This document shows positions 39,799-47,100 of a stretch of 64,000 nucleotides of DNA, one piece after another. Position numbers and translations under genes: made by a program. Under the pieces are notes generated by a model. The model searched no databases and was not told where the DNA came from. It saw only the letters and a program-made list of their open reading frames with translations. The DNA is from CAIWAH01 sp964602595 (lineage in GTDB: Bacteria; Verrucomicrobiota; Verrucomicrobiia; Limisphaerales; UBA9464). The DNA is taken from contig CAZRRO010000005.1 in assembly GCA_964602595.1 (NCBI GenBank), positions 1-64,000 of the forward strand, given 5' to 3'. Numbering within the stretch: the first letter of the stretch is position 1; each line of letters starts with the position of its first letter.

Positions 39799-40314
39799 AT
39801 GACCTCTCTAGAGATAGAAGCACGTCGAGAAGCTCGCAAAGATACTCGAGAATCAGTCACCCGAATCCTTCGTGAGACTCAACCAGAGATGGCCCCCTTC
39901 GACCATTTCGCCGCTCTTCTCAACCGGAGAGGAGAGATTAAGGGTGCGGATGTAGCTCAACTCTTTCAGGAGTGCCGAAAGGTGAAGAAGACTGTGACCG
40001 AGTACACTCCTTACCAGATCGAGGAAGCGGTCAACGCTGTTCTGGAGGTGGAGAAATCACTCCGAGGTAGTTACAATCGACGTCATTTCCCTTACTTGTG
40101 GTCGAAGCAAAGCAGGTACAAGTCTCTCCTTGGCAAAGAGATACTGCGCAAAGTCATCACTGCTCAGACCGGGATTCTGCTGGGAGAGATGCACTACATT
40201 CCTGGACACTATCGAATGGAGATTGGGGGTGGACCATTCATGACCATCGAGATTCTCCCAGGCCAACCTAGTGAGGTCTTGGCCAAGTACCCTCTCAACA
40301 GTGAGTTTGCGTAA
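39799..40314 (+). CDS. unknown protein, 171 aa
   Basis: Starts MTSLEIEARREARKDTRES. The N-terminal half is helical and basic; the C-terminal half has a beta segment PGHYRMEIGGGPFMTIEILPG. No family recognised. Confidence 0.65.
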   Translation: MTSLEIEARREARKDTRESVTRILRETQPEMAPFDHFAALLNRRGEIKGADVAQLFQECRKVKKTVTEYTPYQIEEAVNAVLEVEKSLRGSYNRRHFPYLWSKQSRYKSLLGKEILRKVITAQTGILLGEMHYIPGHYRMEIGGGPFMTIEILPGQPSEVLAKYPLNSEFA

Positions 40315-40342
40315 TACAAGGGGTTATCGGGAATGTGTCAAG

Positions 40343-40351
40343 AAACTGAGT
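40343..40351 (+). promoter_or_regulatory. promoter word AAACTGAGT inside a stem-loop
   Basis: The word sits in AAGAAAC-TGA-GTTTCTT, a 7-bp stem, 64 bases before ATG 40415. Confidence 0.45.
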
Positions 40352-40414
40352 TTCTTTTAGAATTGCTTGTTTACTTCAAAGGGTCTCCTCGACCGTCTCT
40401 TCCAATCTCTGAGA

Positions 40415-40897
40415 ATGTCCGACGACGAGGGAGACGACTACGATTACGAGGAGAAGAAGGACTATGTCCCTACCTTCGACCAGATGAATCAGGTCGGGCC
40501 CGCTACACAAGGGGCCAAGGCACTGTTGAGTGCGGCGATTCGGAACGACCTCAGTCTGGATGCCGCCATTCACAAGACTAAGATCAGGATGGACCCAGAG
40601 TCTCGATTCGTGATGTTGTGCGAAATCTACTATGACAAGTTTAACAGTTCCGTCTCAGATGCTGGACTGGTTAACTGGGGGATGATGGAGTCGAAATTGG
40701 GCAAACTTAAGTGGAAGCGGTACAATAACCCCATCTGCTTCGTGGCCGGGGCCAAGATCATCGGCCGGGATCGAAAGATCAGCAAGCAGATCCTGGACAG
40801 TGTTTTTCGCACCTTCTCTCAGACCTTCAGCAACGAGAAGATCGCCAAGGAGGACCTGATACGGTACGGGAGGTTGTGGGAACAGATGTTGGCGTAG
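40415..40897 (+). CDS. conserved-looking unknown viral protein, 160 aa
   Basis: An acidic N-terminus (MSDDEGDDYDYEE) leads to a helical domain. The segment KWKRYNNPICFVAGAKII resembles a KYKNP...GY-type signature I associate with a large-DNA-virus family of unknown role. It is rich in helices. The longer upstream frame is not used because the promoter word lies within it. Confidence 0.6.
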   Translation: MSDDEGDDYDYEEKKDYVPTFDQMNQVGPATQGAKALLSAAIRNDLSLDAAIHKTKIRMDPESRFVMLCEIYYDKFNSSVSDAGLVNWGMMESKLGKLKWKRYNNPICFVAGAKIIGRDRKISKQILDSVFRTFSQTFSNEKIAKEDLIRYGRLWEQMLA

Positions 40898-40924
40898 CTT
40901 AGTGAGCGAAAGGCGGAAAGGTAG

Positions 40925-40934
40925 AAAATGATCG
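40925..40934 (+). promoter_or_regulatory. promoter word AAAATGATCG inside a stem-loop
   Basis: Embedded in GAAAA-TGATCG-TTTTC, 28 bases before ATG 40962. Confidence 0.5.
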
Positions 40935-40941
40935 TTTTCTC

Positions 40942-40956
40942 ATACTCAAAGAGTAT
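40942..40956. terminator. short hairpin before ATG 40962
   Basis: Arms ATACTC / GAGTAT, loop AAA. It is likely the 3' signal of the preceding gene placed 5 bases before the next ATG. Confidence 0.55.
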
Positions 40957-40961
40957 TAGAA

Positions 40962-41651
40962 ATGTGCATACCCGTTGATTACCCCTCTGATGTTTACACT
41001 TACTTCGTGGAGGGACAGTGGGAGAAACTCTTAGCGAAGATGGTTCCTCGGTTTCATGACGTGGGATTGTTCAGTGATTTCTTCAGAAATTTTATGTTCT
41101 TGGGTTTAAGGACGTTATACTCTCGACGTCTTGACCCAGAGGGAGACTTTATTGTTTTCATCTCTAAGATTGGACATAGGGGACACCTGTGCGATGTAGC
41201 GCGGTACTGTACTCGGCATCGACTTCCTGATCAGCTCGAGGTAGCACTGAAGTTAGGAGGTCGGTTCACTTGTGAGTACGATTTTGGGTGGGAGTATGAT
41301 CAGATTAGCAATGCAGGTGAGAAAGTGTTTGAGATGTATCAAACTGGAAGCGCTGAAAGAAACCTCGAGAATGCGGTCAGGTGCTTGGAACTGCTCAGGA
41401 ACTGTGATGAAAGTTTCAAGTTGAAACCCTCAACTTTACTGAAGATTTTGAACCGAGAATGGGTCCCTCGTGGTACACCTGAGGTGTTAGTACAGAGAAT
41501 GTGTGTACACCTCTTCCCTGAGAACCCAGAAGTGAGAATTTTGATGACGTATGAGCCAAAATACGTGGAATGGTACACCGGACCAGAGTTAAGTTTTTGG
41601 GAAGATGTCAAAACCTCAAGCGGCTTCTCAGTAAAGCTTAAGCGATCGTGA
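40962..41651 (+). CDS. unknown protein, tandem paralogue 1
   Basis: 229 aa. Closely related to the next gene: YFVEG(Q/R)WE, (D/E)PEG(D/K)F(I/L)VFI, ARYCTRHRLP, LEVAL(K/R)LGGRF, and NREWVPRGTPE. The repeated helical pairs around the LGGRF segment look like degenerate ankyrin or similar repeats. The base composition is more A/T-rich than in neighbours. Confidence 0.7.
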   Translation: MCIPVDYPSDVYTYFVEGQWEKLLAKMVPRFHDVGLFSDFFRNFMFLGLRTLYSRRLDPEGDFIVFISKIGHRGHLCDVARYCTRHRLPDQLEVALKLGGRFTCEYDFGWEYDQISNAGEKVFEMYQTGSAERNLENAVRCLELLRNCDESFKLKPSTLLKILNREWVPRGTPEVLVQRMCVHLFPENPEVRILMTYEPKYVEWYTGPELSFWEDVKTSSGFSVKLKRS

Positions 41652-41655
41652 ACAG

Positions 41656-41664
41656 AAATTGATT
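41656..41664 (+). promoter_or_regulatory. promoter word AAATTGATT
   Basis: 28 bases before ATG 41693. Confidence 0.5.
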
Positions 41665-41692
41665 GTTATCTGATACTCAGATGAGTAATAAA

Positions 41693-42364
41693 ATGTCCCT
41701 ACCCTACGTCCTTCCTTCTGATGCACAATCTTACTTCGTCGAGGGAAGGTGGGAGGAACTGTTTGAGGAGATGATGTCTCAAACCCCCAACTTGGGACGT
41801 AACGGGAATTTTCTTTACAATTACTTACACTTGGGTTTACGATTTCTCTACAGACAACACCTTGACCCAGAGGGGAAGTTTCTTGTCTTCATCATCAAAA
41901 AAGGAGGAACTAGAGGAAATATGTGTGATGCAATGAGGTACTGTACTCGGCATCGACTTCCAGAACCGCTCGAGGTAGCGCTGAGGTTGGGAGGTCGATT
42001 TCAGATACGAGATGGGCACCGTTGGTTAGGTCCAACTGCAGGTGAAGGAGTGTTTGAGACTTGTCCGAGTAACCTCGAGGACGCAGTCCGGTGTTTAGAA
42101 ATACTTCGACACTACGAAGAACGTCTCAAGTTGGAAGCTACAACTCTAGAGAAGATTCTTAACCGAGAGTGGGTCCCTCTTGACACACCCGAGGAACTGG
42201 TGCAGAGAATGTGCGTACTTCTCTTCCCCGAGAACCCAGAAGTGAGAATCTTGATGAAGTACAATCCCAAACACGTGAGTTGGTATCGGAGGCCAAAAAC
42301 AAGTGTCGCCGAAGACTTCAAAATCTTTACAGGTATCGTACCGGGCAAGATTAAGCAGGAATAA
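41693..42364 (+). CDS. unknown protein, tandem paralogue 2
   Basis: 223 aa. It begins MSLPYVLPSDAQSYFVEG, aligned with MCIPVDYPSDVYTYFVEG of the gene before. Earlier ATG 41681 overlaps a TACTC...GAGTA hairpin and is not aligned, so ATG 41693 is chosen. Duplication is recent enough for long conserved stretches (about residues 90-110, NREWVPLDTPEELVQRMCVLLFP). Confidence 0.7.
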   Translation: MSLPYVLPSDAQSYFVEGRWEELFEEMMSQTPNLGRNGNFLYNYLHLGLRFLYRQHLDPEGKFLVFIIKKGGTRGNMCDAMRYCTRHRLPEPLEVALRLGGRFQIRDGHRWLGPTAGEGVFETCPSNLEDAVRCLEILRHYEERLKLEATTLEKILNREWVPLDTPEELVQRMCVLLFPENPEVRILMKYNPKHVSWYRRPKTSVAEDFKIFTGIVPGKIKQE

Positions 42365-42366
42365 AG

Positions 42367-42386
42367 TGATACCTCTTGAGGTATCA
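42367..42386. terminator. 3' hairpin, first of a pair
   Basis: Arms TGATACCTC / GAGGTATCA, loop TT, right after the stop at 42364. Confidence 0.75.
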
Positions 42387-42402
42387 TACTCCGAAGGGTA
42401 TG
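42385..42402. terminator. 3' hairpin, second of a pair
   Basis: Arms CATACTC / GGGTATG (one G-T pair), loop CGAA. It probably serves the minus gene ending at 42406. Confidence 0.65.
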
Positions 42403-42405
42403 ACT

Positions 42406-42909
42406 TTACACCACCACGATCAAGTACTTTCCCGTTATCAAACTCTCACTCAGGTTTAAGTTCACCGGAGTATCACTCTCGAGTAATTGAAACAAACCCG
42501 ACATCATTGTCCCACTCTCGAGGAGTTTAGCGAAGTTCTCTTCGTAACTACCACTGGTTTGCAACAGTTCTTGCAGCGCCAAGTCGCGTTCACGACAGAC
42601 GAAGTTGCAGGCGTACTTGCGAGGGACCTTTTCTCTGGTAGTAAAAACACGGTAATCGTAACACTCTCGTTCTGGGGGTGGAACGATCGCGACCAGGTGA
42701 GTCCTTAAGCCCGCTAGCCGAAAGAGTTGCTCCACCTCTTGAAGGTTGAGATCTTGCTTAGTTTCCTCGTACCTTGCTTGAAGGAACCCGACGAAAGAGC
42801 TACACAGTACCTCGATCTGAGCGTACTTGTCTGCAAAGAGGAGATTTTGCCAGCACACTTCCTTGCGAGAGAGCTGAGGAGCGGGACGAAGGAGGAAGCG
42901 GAGAGACAT
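42406..42909 (-). CDS. unknown protein, 167 aa
   Basis: Starts MSLRFLLRPAPQLSRKE. It is helical with scattered cysteines and a segment LVAIVPPPERECYDYRVF. No family recognised. A further ATG five codons upstream is not favoured. Confidence 0.65.
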   Translation of the reverse strand: MSLRFLLRPAPQLSRKEVCWQNLLFADKYAQIEVLCSSFVGFLQARYEETKQDLNLQEVEQLFRLAGLRTHLVAIVPPPERECYDYRVFTTREKVPRKYACNFVCRERDLALQELLQTSGSYEENFAKLLESGTMMSGLFQLLESDTPVNLNLSESLITGKYLIVVV

Positions 42910-42951
42910 GGAACGAAGGGACAAGTAATTCGTCCAGTTAAGTAGTTAACT

Positions 42952-42963
42952 AACTCACTTTTA
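42952..42963 (-). promoter_or_regulatory. promoter word TAAAAGTGAGTT
   Basis: Minus strand, 43 bases before ATG 42909. Confidence 0.6.
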
Positions 42964-42996
42964 AAGTGTAAATCCTTGTCGAAAGAGTCTTCGAAA

Positions 42997-43197
42997 ATGG
43001 CCGAGATGTCACGAAACCAAGCTGACCGTCTTCTGGTAGAGGCTCTTCTATTCGAGATAGATTACACTCTTCCCTGGTACCCTCTCGATAAAGGAATACC
43101 GGAGAGTGTTTTGGATCTGATCCGAGTAGAGGTAGCCCCGAAAGGGTACGAGTTGGTTAGGTTGAGCGAGGAGGAGTGGTACTTATCTCGAATGTAA
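42997..43197 (+). CDS. small unknown protein, 66 aa
   Basis: Starts MAEMSRNQADRLLVEA and ends EEEWYLSRM. The stop TAA is inside the hairpin at 43195. Earlier non-ATG starts are not needed. Confidence 0.6.
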   Translation: MAEMSRNQADRLLVEALLFEIDYTLPWYPLDKGIPESVLDLIRVEVAPKGYELVRLSEEEWYLSRM

Positions 43198-43214
43198 AAG
43201 ACCACGGTCTTTTA
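43195..43214. terminator. 3' hairpin carrying both convergent stop codons
   Basis: Arms TAAAAGACC / GGTCTTTTA, loop AC. The first TAA ends the plus gene; the final TTA is the TAA of the minus micro-gene. Confidence 0.8.
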
Positions 43215-43313
43215 GTACTCAAGATACGGAGGTAGAACTGCATCTCCGAATAACCTGACCACTTCAGGGAGGTTAACGGTCTCGCACGCTTTCATCAGAG
43301 GAATACTGACCAT
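43212..43313 (-). CDS. micro-protein, 33 aa
   Basis: Starts at ATG 43313, directly after the stop TAA of the gene at 43314 (TAA-ATG), and ends in the hairpin at 43195-43214. It reads MVSIPLMKACETVNL to LPPYLEY. A tight start and a hairpin at the stop argue it is translated. No function known. Confidence 0.5.
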   Translation of the reverse strand: MVSIPLMKACETVNLPEVVRLFGDAVLPPYLEY

Positions 43314-43781
43314 TTAACCCCTTATTCTCTCACAATGCGAAGTATCAATTTCACAGATCTTCGCCAGTACTTCGTCCAGTTTCGTCCCCAGAAACCCAAT
43401 CTTGTCGTTCAATCGTGCCATCTCCTCACTGTGAGTCCGAGAGAGATCACTGAGCTGTTTCTCGAGCCTCTCAACCGTACTCGAGATCGTGACAGAGACA
43501 AGATTATGGGAAGGAAACTCGCGCTCGAAGTCTTCAATTGCCTTGGAAAAAGAAACATGAGGTGTGACCAGGAACCCACGTCCTGGGTACTCGCGGTCAA
43601 TCTCTTCCATTACTTTCCAGATCGAGACGAACATTCGCTTCGGAGTGAGAGTACAGTTGCGTAGGATCGGGAGAATGCGCGCAGACACAGTCTCGGTGAG
43701 AATGGGATTTGAAAAATAGTACTTATGAGTGCGAGCCTCATGTATGAACAGTCTCCAAACACTCTTCTCGTCGAGAGACAT
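43314..43781 (-). CDS. unknown protein with coiled coil
   Basis: 155 aa. It starts MSLDEKSVWRLFIHEAR. Near residues 97-140 is a heptad stretch VERLEKQLSDLSRTHSEEMA. There is no known family. Its stop is immediately followed by the micro-protein start. Confidence 0.65.
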   Translation of the reverse strand: MSLDEKSVWRLFIHEARTHKYYFSNPILTETVSARILPILRNCTLTPKRMFVSIWKVMEEIDREYPGRGFLVTPHVSFSKAIEDFEREFPSHNLVSVTISSTVERLEKQLSDLSRTHSEEMARLNDKIGFLGTKLDEVLAKICEIDTSHCERIRG

Positions 43782-43796
43782 GAGTCACGATGAGTG

Positions 43797-43807
43797 AAAA
43801 ATGAGTC
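43797..43807 (+). promoter_or_regulatory. promoter word AAAAATGAGTC
   Basis: 33 bases before ATG 43841. Confidence 0.65.
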
Positions 43808-43840
43808 GAGTTTACACTTCAACATCAGTTTTTACTCGAG

Positions 43841-44654
43841 ATGGCTGAAGTGAAGGCAAAGCACGAGAACACTGAGACTATCACCCTCACCTTCGGGGAC
43901 CAAGGAGAGAATCATGTTGGGATGCAGAAGATCGGAGTGGCTGTGGAAAGAGGGTTCTCGATCGAGGACCTAAATCGCTTCAAGAGTGTCTTTGAGGAGA
44001 GAGGCGGAAGGTGCGAGTTGGTAGATCTAGCTCGACTAATCCCGAGAGCCGAAGCAGCTCAGTTACTGATCGTGCGAGGTGGGGTTTGATGCTCTCTTAC
44101 CGGGAGAGCACTACTTAGTCCCGCCTTTCCGAGTGGTGACCGGGAGTGAGTCTCTTTTGGAGGAGCAGAGAGGGTTGACTTGGGACGCGAAAGTGTTCAT
44201 GTACGGACGAGTGGTCAACAAGTTAGCCCGCCACAATCTCTGTTTCGCCGAGGTGGCCCAGGAGCCCGACTATCAGTCTAAGAGAGGGAGAGTAGTAGAA
44301 TGGGCCAGCGTCCCTCTCACTCAGCAGCTTCACACCGAGTTAGAGCGAATTACCGGGGCGCGCATGATCGGAGAAGGGAACCGCTACTACGACGTGAAGA
44401 AGTGTGGGATCGGGTACCACGGGGACACGGAGCGGAGAGTCGTGGTGGGAGTACGGTTGGGGGCCAGTATGAGTTTACACTTTAATTGGCACCACAACAC
44501 TAAGCCGGTGGGAGAACACTACTCGGTAGTGCTTGACCACGGAGACATTTACTTGATGAGTGAAAAAGCAGTAGGGTTCGACTGGAAGAAGCGGAGTCAG
44601 CTTACACTTCGGCACGCGGCAGGGTGTGCTAAGTTCACCACAATTCGAGAGTAA
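43841..44654 (+). pseudogene. AlkB-like 2-oxoglutarate/Fe(II) dioxygenase, frame interrupted
   Basis: The first frame encodes MAEVKAKHENTETI to LLIVRGGV and stops at TGA 44087. The second frame carries the rest, from DALLPGEHYLVPPF. Removing one T from GTTTGAT near 44084-44087 gives IVRGGVDALLPGE in one frame, about 270 aa. The second part holds YYDVKKCGIGYHGDTERR (Fe-binding HxD), GASMSLHF, LDHGDIYLMS and LTLRHAAG (likely distal His and Arg). AlkB enzymes oxidatively demethylate nucleic acids. It is either broken by one base or misassembled. Confidence 0.7.
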
Positions 44655-44655
44655 G

Positions 44656-44663
44656 AAATTGAG
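44656..44663 (+). promoter_or_regulatory. promoter word AAATTGAG inside a stem-loop
   Basis: Embedded in AAGAAA-TTGAGG-TTTCTT, 31 bases before ATG 44694. It overlaps the next hairpin. Confidence 0.5.
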
Positions 44664-44678
44664 GTTTCTTAAGAAACC
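44663..44678. terminator. 3' hairpin, perfect 16-base palindrome
   Basis: Half-site GGTTTCTT, 9 bases after the stop at 44654. Confidence 0.65.
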
Positions 44679-44693
44679 CTTAGTCTGGAACAA

Positions 44694-45011
44694 ATGTGGA
44701 TTGAGCCCCTGAACGAGATCACTCAACTCCTTCGTCAACAGCCCCAACCTTGGTTGAAGAAGGACCGAGCTGCCCTTGCGGGCTTGATTCAGAACCTTGA
44801 CACTGCGATCGAGCTTCTTCACTCCCTTCGCGAGGAAAGTGCCCACACTCAAGCCCTGAAGCTGGGACAGTTCCTCTTGTTCAAGAAGATCGAGATCGCT
44901 AGGCTGTTGAAGTACGTGAAAACTCCGCTCGATCGCAACCACCTCCGAAGAATCTTCGGTAAGTTGGCACAAGAGTGCGGGGACTCTATTAGAGAGGAAG
45001 TCAAAAAATGA
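44694..45011 (+). CDS. unknown helical protein, paralogue of the 45732 gene
   Basis: 105 aa. It begins MWIEPLNEITQLLRQQ. Three helical pairs share the pattern (I/L)xxLDxA(I/V)xxLxxxxE, ARxLxxFxxxKK, and DRxxLRxIxxxxA with its sister. The TGA stop is inside the promoter word of the next gene. Function unknown. Confidence 0.7.
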   Translation: MWIEPLNEITQLLRQQPQPWLKKDRAALAGLIQNLDTAIELLHSLREESAHTQALKLGQFLLFKKIEIARLLKYVKTPLDRNHLRRIFGKLAQECGDSIREEVKK

Positions 45012-45014
45012 TCG
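45003..45014 (+). promoter_or_regulatory. promoter word AAAAAATGATCG
   Basis: 43 bases before ATG 45057. The preceding gene's TGA is part of it. Confidence 0.65.
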
Positions 45015-45056
45015 GAGATTTCCCCCTCCTTCCCAGATCACACAAAACTCACCACG

Positions 45057-45629
45057 ATGGTTTACACCTGTATCTACACCCTCCGTGGTGTCGTCATCAC
45101 GCACGAGAAGGCTCTCGAGATGCTCAAGCAGGACGCCAAGTTCATCTCGGAAGAGAAGTTGACCGAAGAGAAGTTCAAGGAGGCCGAAGAAGCTGGGTAC
45201 CTTGACGAGATCATCGACGAGTACCTACACAAGAGAGTCTCGAAGTCGGTCACTCGAGGTTTGGGCGTTAGATCGAAGGTCCAGATCGGTGAGATCTTTC
45301 TCCATCGCCAAGGGTGCTGCACCGAGAATGCGCCCTGGGTGATCGGAGCAGTCCTGCGCGAACTCGTCCGCTCCAAGGGTCCCTGGTGTGCGGAGTGCGA
45401 AGAGTACAAGAGCGCACACAACCACTCTGTTCTCTGCGAAAAGTGCATCGGGATCGCGTCTAACGGCGAGATCTACCCTGTCGATCTGATCATGCAGGCC
45501 CCCTTTCCCACTACCGACGTCCCGACTCAGTGGGACGAGAAAGTTCTCGGTTTGGTTCAAGAGAAGCTCCACCTCGAGTTCCCTCTCCAGACAGTGCTGA
45601 TGCTGGACGACTGCCTAAGCTGCACCTGA
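45057..45629 (+). CDS. unknown zinc-binding protein, 190 aa
   Basis: Starts MVYTCIYTLRGVVI. Near residues 115-140 it has CAECEEYKSAHNHSVLCEKC, a zinc-binding CxxC pair with histidines between. The N-terminal helical part is rich in E and K. Ends LDDCLSCT. No family identified. Confidence 0.65.
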   Translation: MVYTCIYTLRGVVITHEKALEMLKQDAKFISEEKLTEEKFKEAEEAGYLDEIIDEYLHKRVSKSVTRGLGVRSKVQIGEIFLHRQGCCTENAPWVIGAVLRELVRSKGPWCAECEEYKSAHNHSVLCEKCIGIASNGEIYPVDLIMQAPFPTTDVPTQWDEKVLGLVQEKLHLEFPLQTVLMLDDCLSCT

Positions 45630-45656
45630 AGGGGAGAAGATACCAAAGAGTGAGTA

Positions 45657-45672
45657 AAGTCCTTCGGGACTT
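45657..45672. terminator. 3' hairpin with TTCG loop
   Basis: Arms AAGTCC / GGACTT, loop TTCG, 28 bases after the stop at 45629. Confidence 0.65.
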
Positions 45673-45689
45673 CACAACACTCCCTTTCT

Positions 45690-45700
45690 AAAATTGAGTC
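45690..45700 (+). promoter_or_regulatory. promoter word AAAATTGAGTC
   Basis: 31 bases before the ATA codon at 45732 that aligns with the sister gene's ATG. Confidence 0.6.
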
Positions 45701-45731
45701 AGTCACAGAACTTACCCCTTAAGTTCTTCAA

Positions 45732-46037
45732 ATATGGATTCGGCATCTAGCCGCGATAATAAGAGTATTGGAGAGGCAGGCAAGTTCGGACAAAGAACGT
45801 TCTGTTCTGAACGAACAGATCCGTGACCTTGATGCCGCTGTTGGGGTGCTCAAGTTCACTCATGAGAAGAGTGCTCGGGAACAGGCTCGAGTCTTAGCCC
45901 GTTTCTTCAAGAAGAGGAAGGTCAACACGGCCACTATCCTTGAGATGGCGAAGAGTCAAGCGGATCGGGACTGTCTCCGTGCCATTCTGAACGAGATGGC
46001 GAACGAGATGTGTAGGGCGATGGCGAGAAGAAGGTAA
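45732..46037 (+). CDS. unknown helical protein with ATA in place of the start ATG
   Basis: 101 codons if read from 45732. The frame ATA-TGG-ATT aligns with ATG-TGG-ATT of the sister gene at 44694, and similarity continues (IRDLDAAVGVL with IQNLDTAIELL; ARVLARFFKKRK; DRDCLRAILNEMA). The only nearby ATG (45734) is out of frame and soon stops. Translation may use ATA, an internal TTG at 45768, or the gene may be dead. The promoter word spacing fits 45732. Confidence 0.55.
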   Translation: MWIRHLAAIIRVLERQASSDKERSVLNEQIRDLDAAVGVLKFTHEKSAREQARVLARFFKKRKVNTATILEMAKSQADRDCLRAILNEMANEMCRAMARRR

Positions 46038-46045
46038 AAAATGAC
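46036..46045 (+). promoter_or_regulatory. promoter word AAAAAATGAC
   Basis: Overlaps the TAA stop of the previous gene, 28 bases before ATG 46074. Confidence 0.6.
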
Positions 46046-46073
46046 ATTCTAGGGACGAGATTAAGGAGTATCA

Positions 46074-46727
46074 ATGAGTACCTCCGAGCAGATTCGCGAA
46101 CGTCTCGACTTTCTTCATCAAGTCCGGCTCGTGCGACAAAAACGTCGATGGCAGAAGGATCTGACCGAGACGGGCGAGGCACGAACTACCTTTGACACCC
46201 TCACTGATACTCTCAATCAGAACTTGAACTTGTTTGATGCAGCAGATCCAGCCGAGATTGAGTACTTCACGACCAAACCAGTCGAGAAGGTTCGGAATAT
46301 AATCTTCAGATTGAACCAGACCATGGCATTGTACAGAGCTGAACAGACCGAGGCCTCGTTCCTTCCTTTCATCAGAGCAATGGCATCGTTCTTGGTTGTC
46401 ACGTCAAAACACTTCTCTTATCAAGAGACATACCAAGAAGAACGTAAAGAAGTACTGACTTACCACAAAAACTCACGGAGTGCTATCATGGGGTTGAAAG
46501 AACTCCTCGTACCCAGGACCAGGACCCTCCTCAAAACAGAGGCGCGCACTCGTCGAAATCTCGAACTGATGCAGCAACAACCTGTGGTTCCCCACGTTCC
46601 TAACCTGTCCGCTCCTTCCAGTGAGTTTTACAGTCGAGCTCAAGATTTCTCCATTCCCTACGAGAGTCTAGACCTGATCGAGCTCGAGTTAAGTCACCAG
46701 ATCGAGTCCCTGAAGATCTTACTGTAG
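46074..46727 (+). CDS. unknown helical protein, 217 aa
   Basis: Starts MSTSEQIRERLDFLHQV. Mostly long helices with regular hydrophobic spacing; ends in ELSHQIESLKILL. No family recognised. A hairpin follows at 46750. Confidence 0.65.
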   Translation: MSTSEQIRERLDFLHQVRLVRQKRRWQKDLTETGEARTTFDTLTDTLNQNLNLFDAADPAEIEYFTTKPVEKVRNIIFRLNQTMALYRAEQTEASFLPFIRAMASFLVVTSKHFSYQETYQEERKEVLTYHKNSRSAIMGLKELLVPRTRTLLKTEARTRRNLELMQQQPVVPHVPNLSAPSSEFYSRAQDFSIPYESLDLIELELSHQIESLKILL

Positions 46728-46749
46728 TAAAGGTACCCACAAAAGTGAG

Positions 46750-46772
46750 TTAACACTCTACTCGAGTGTTAA
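46750..46772. terminator. 3' hairpin, 23 bases
   Basis: Arms TTAACACTC / GAGTGTTAA, loop TACTC, 22 bases after the stop. Confidence 0.8.
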
Positions 46773-46789
46773 TAATCACCTCTTTGGCG

Positions 46790-47100
46790 ATGGACTACTC
46801 TGAGGACATCTTGGCTCAGTATGAGCTGCGATACCTGCGCGATTTCTTTCACGCCCTTCCACCTAGTACTACTACGCTTTTCGGGAGGTCTACAACCTCT
46901 ACCACTATCACATTAACCAGTTCAGTGAACCAATCAAGGTAACTTTGCGAGAACTGCGCACTTTCCTAGAGACCGAGTTCGTGTTCATTCACTCTCAAGC
47001 TCGTTACCGAGCTGCCTTGAAAACTCAACGTTGCCGGTACATTTCTCTAAGAAAAGTGAGTCTCGAGGTTGATTCTGCGAAGAAAGAAAGTTGGCCATGA
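46790..47100 (+). pseudogene. frameshifted unknown gene
   Basis: ATG 46790 opens MDYSEDILAQYELRYLRDFF. At about 46862-46866 the frame changes: after LPP the coding character moves to the frame reading YYYAFREVYNLYHYH and on to a TGA at 47098-47100, which overlaps the ATG of the next gene (ATGA). A one-base change restores about 103 residues. It is either a decayed gene or a sequence error. No family recognised. Confidence 0.55.

Noticed and set aside
44079..44654. Independent gene starting with GTG
   Set aside because: The residues continue directly from the 43841 frame once one T is removed, so it is the second part of one broken gene.
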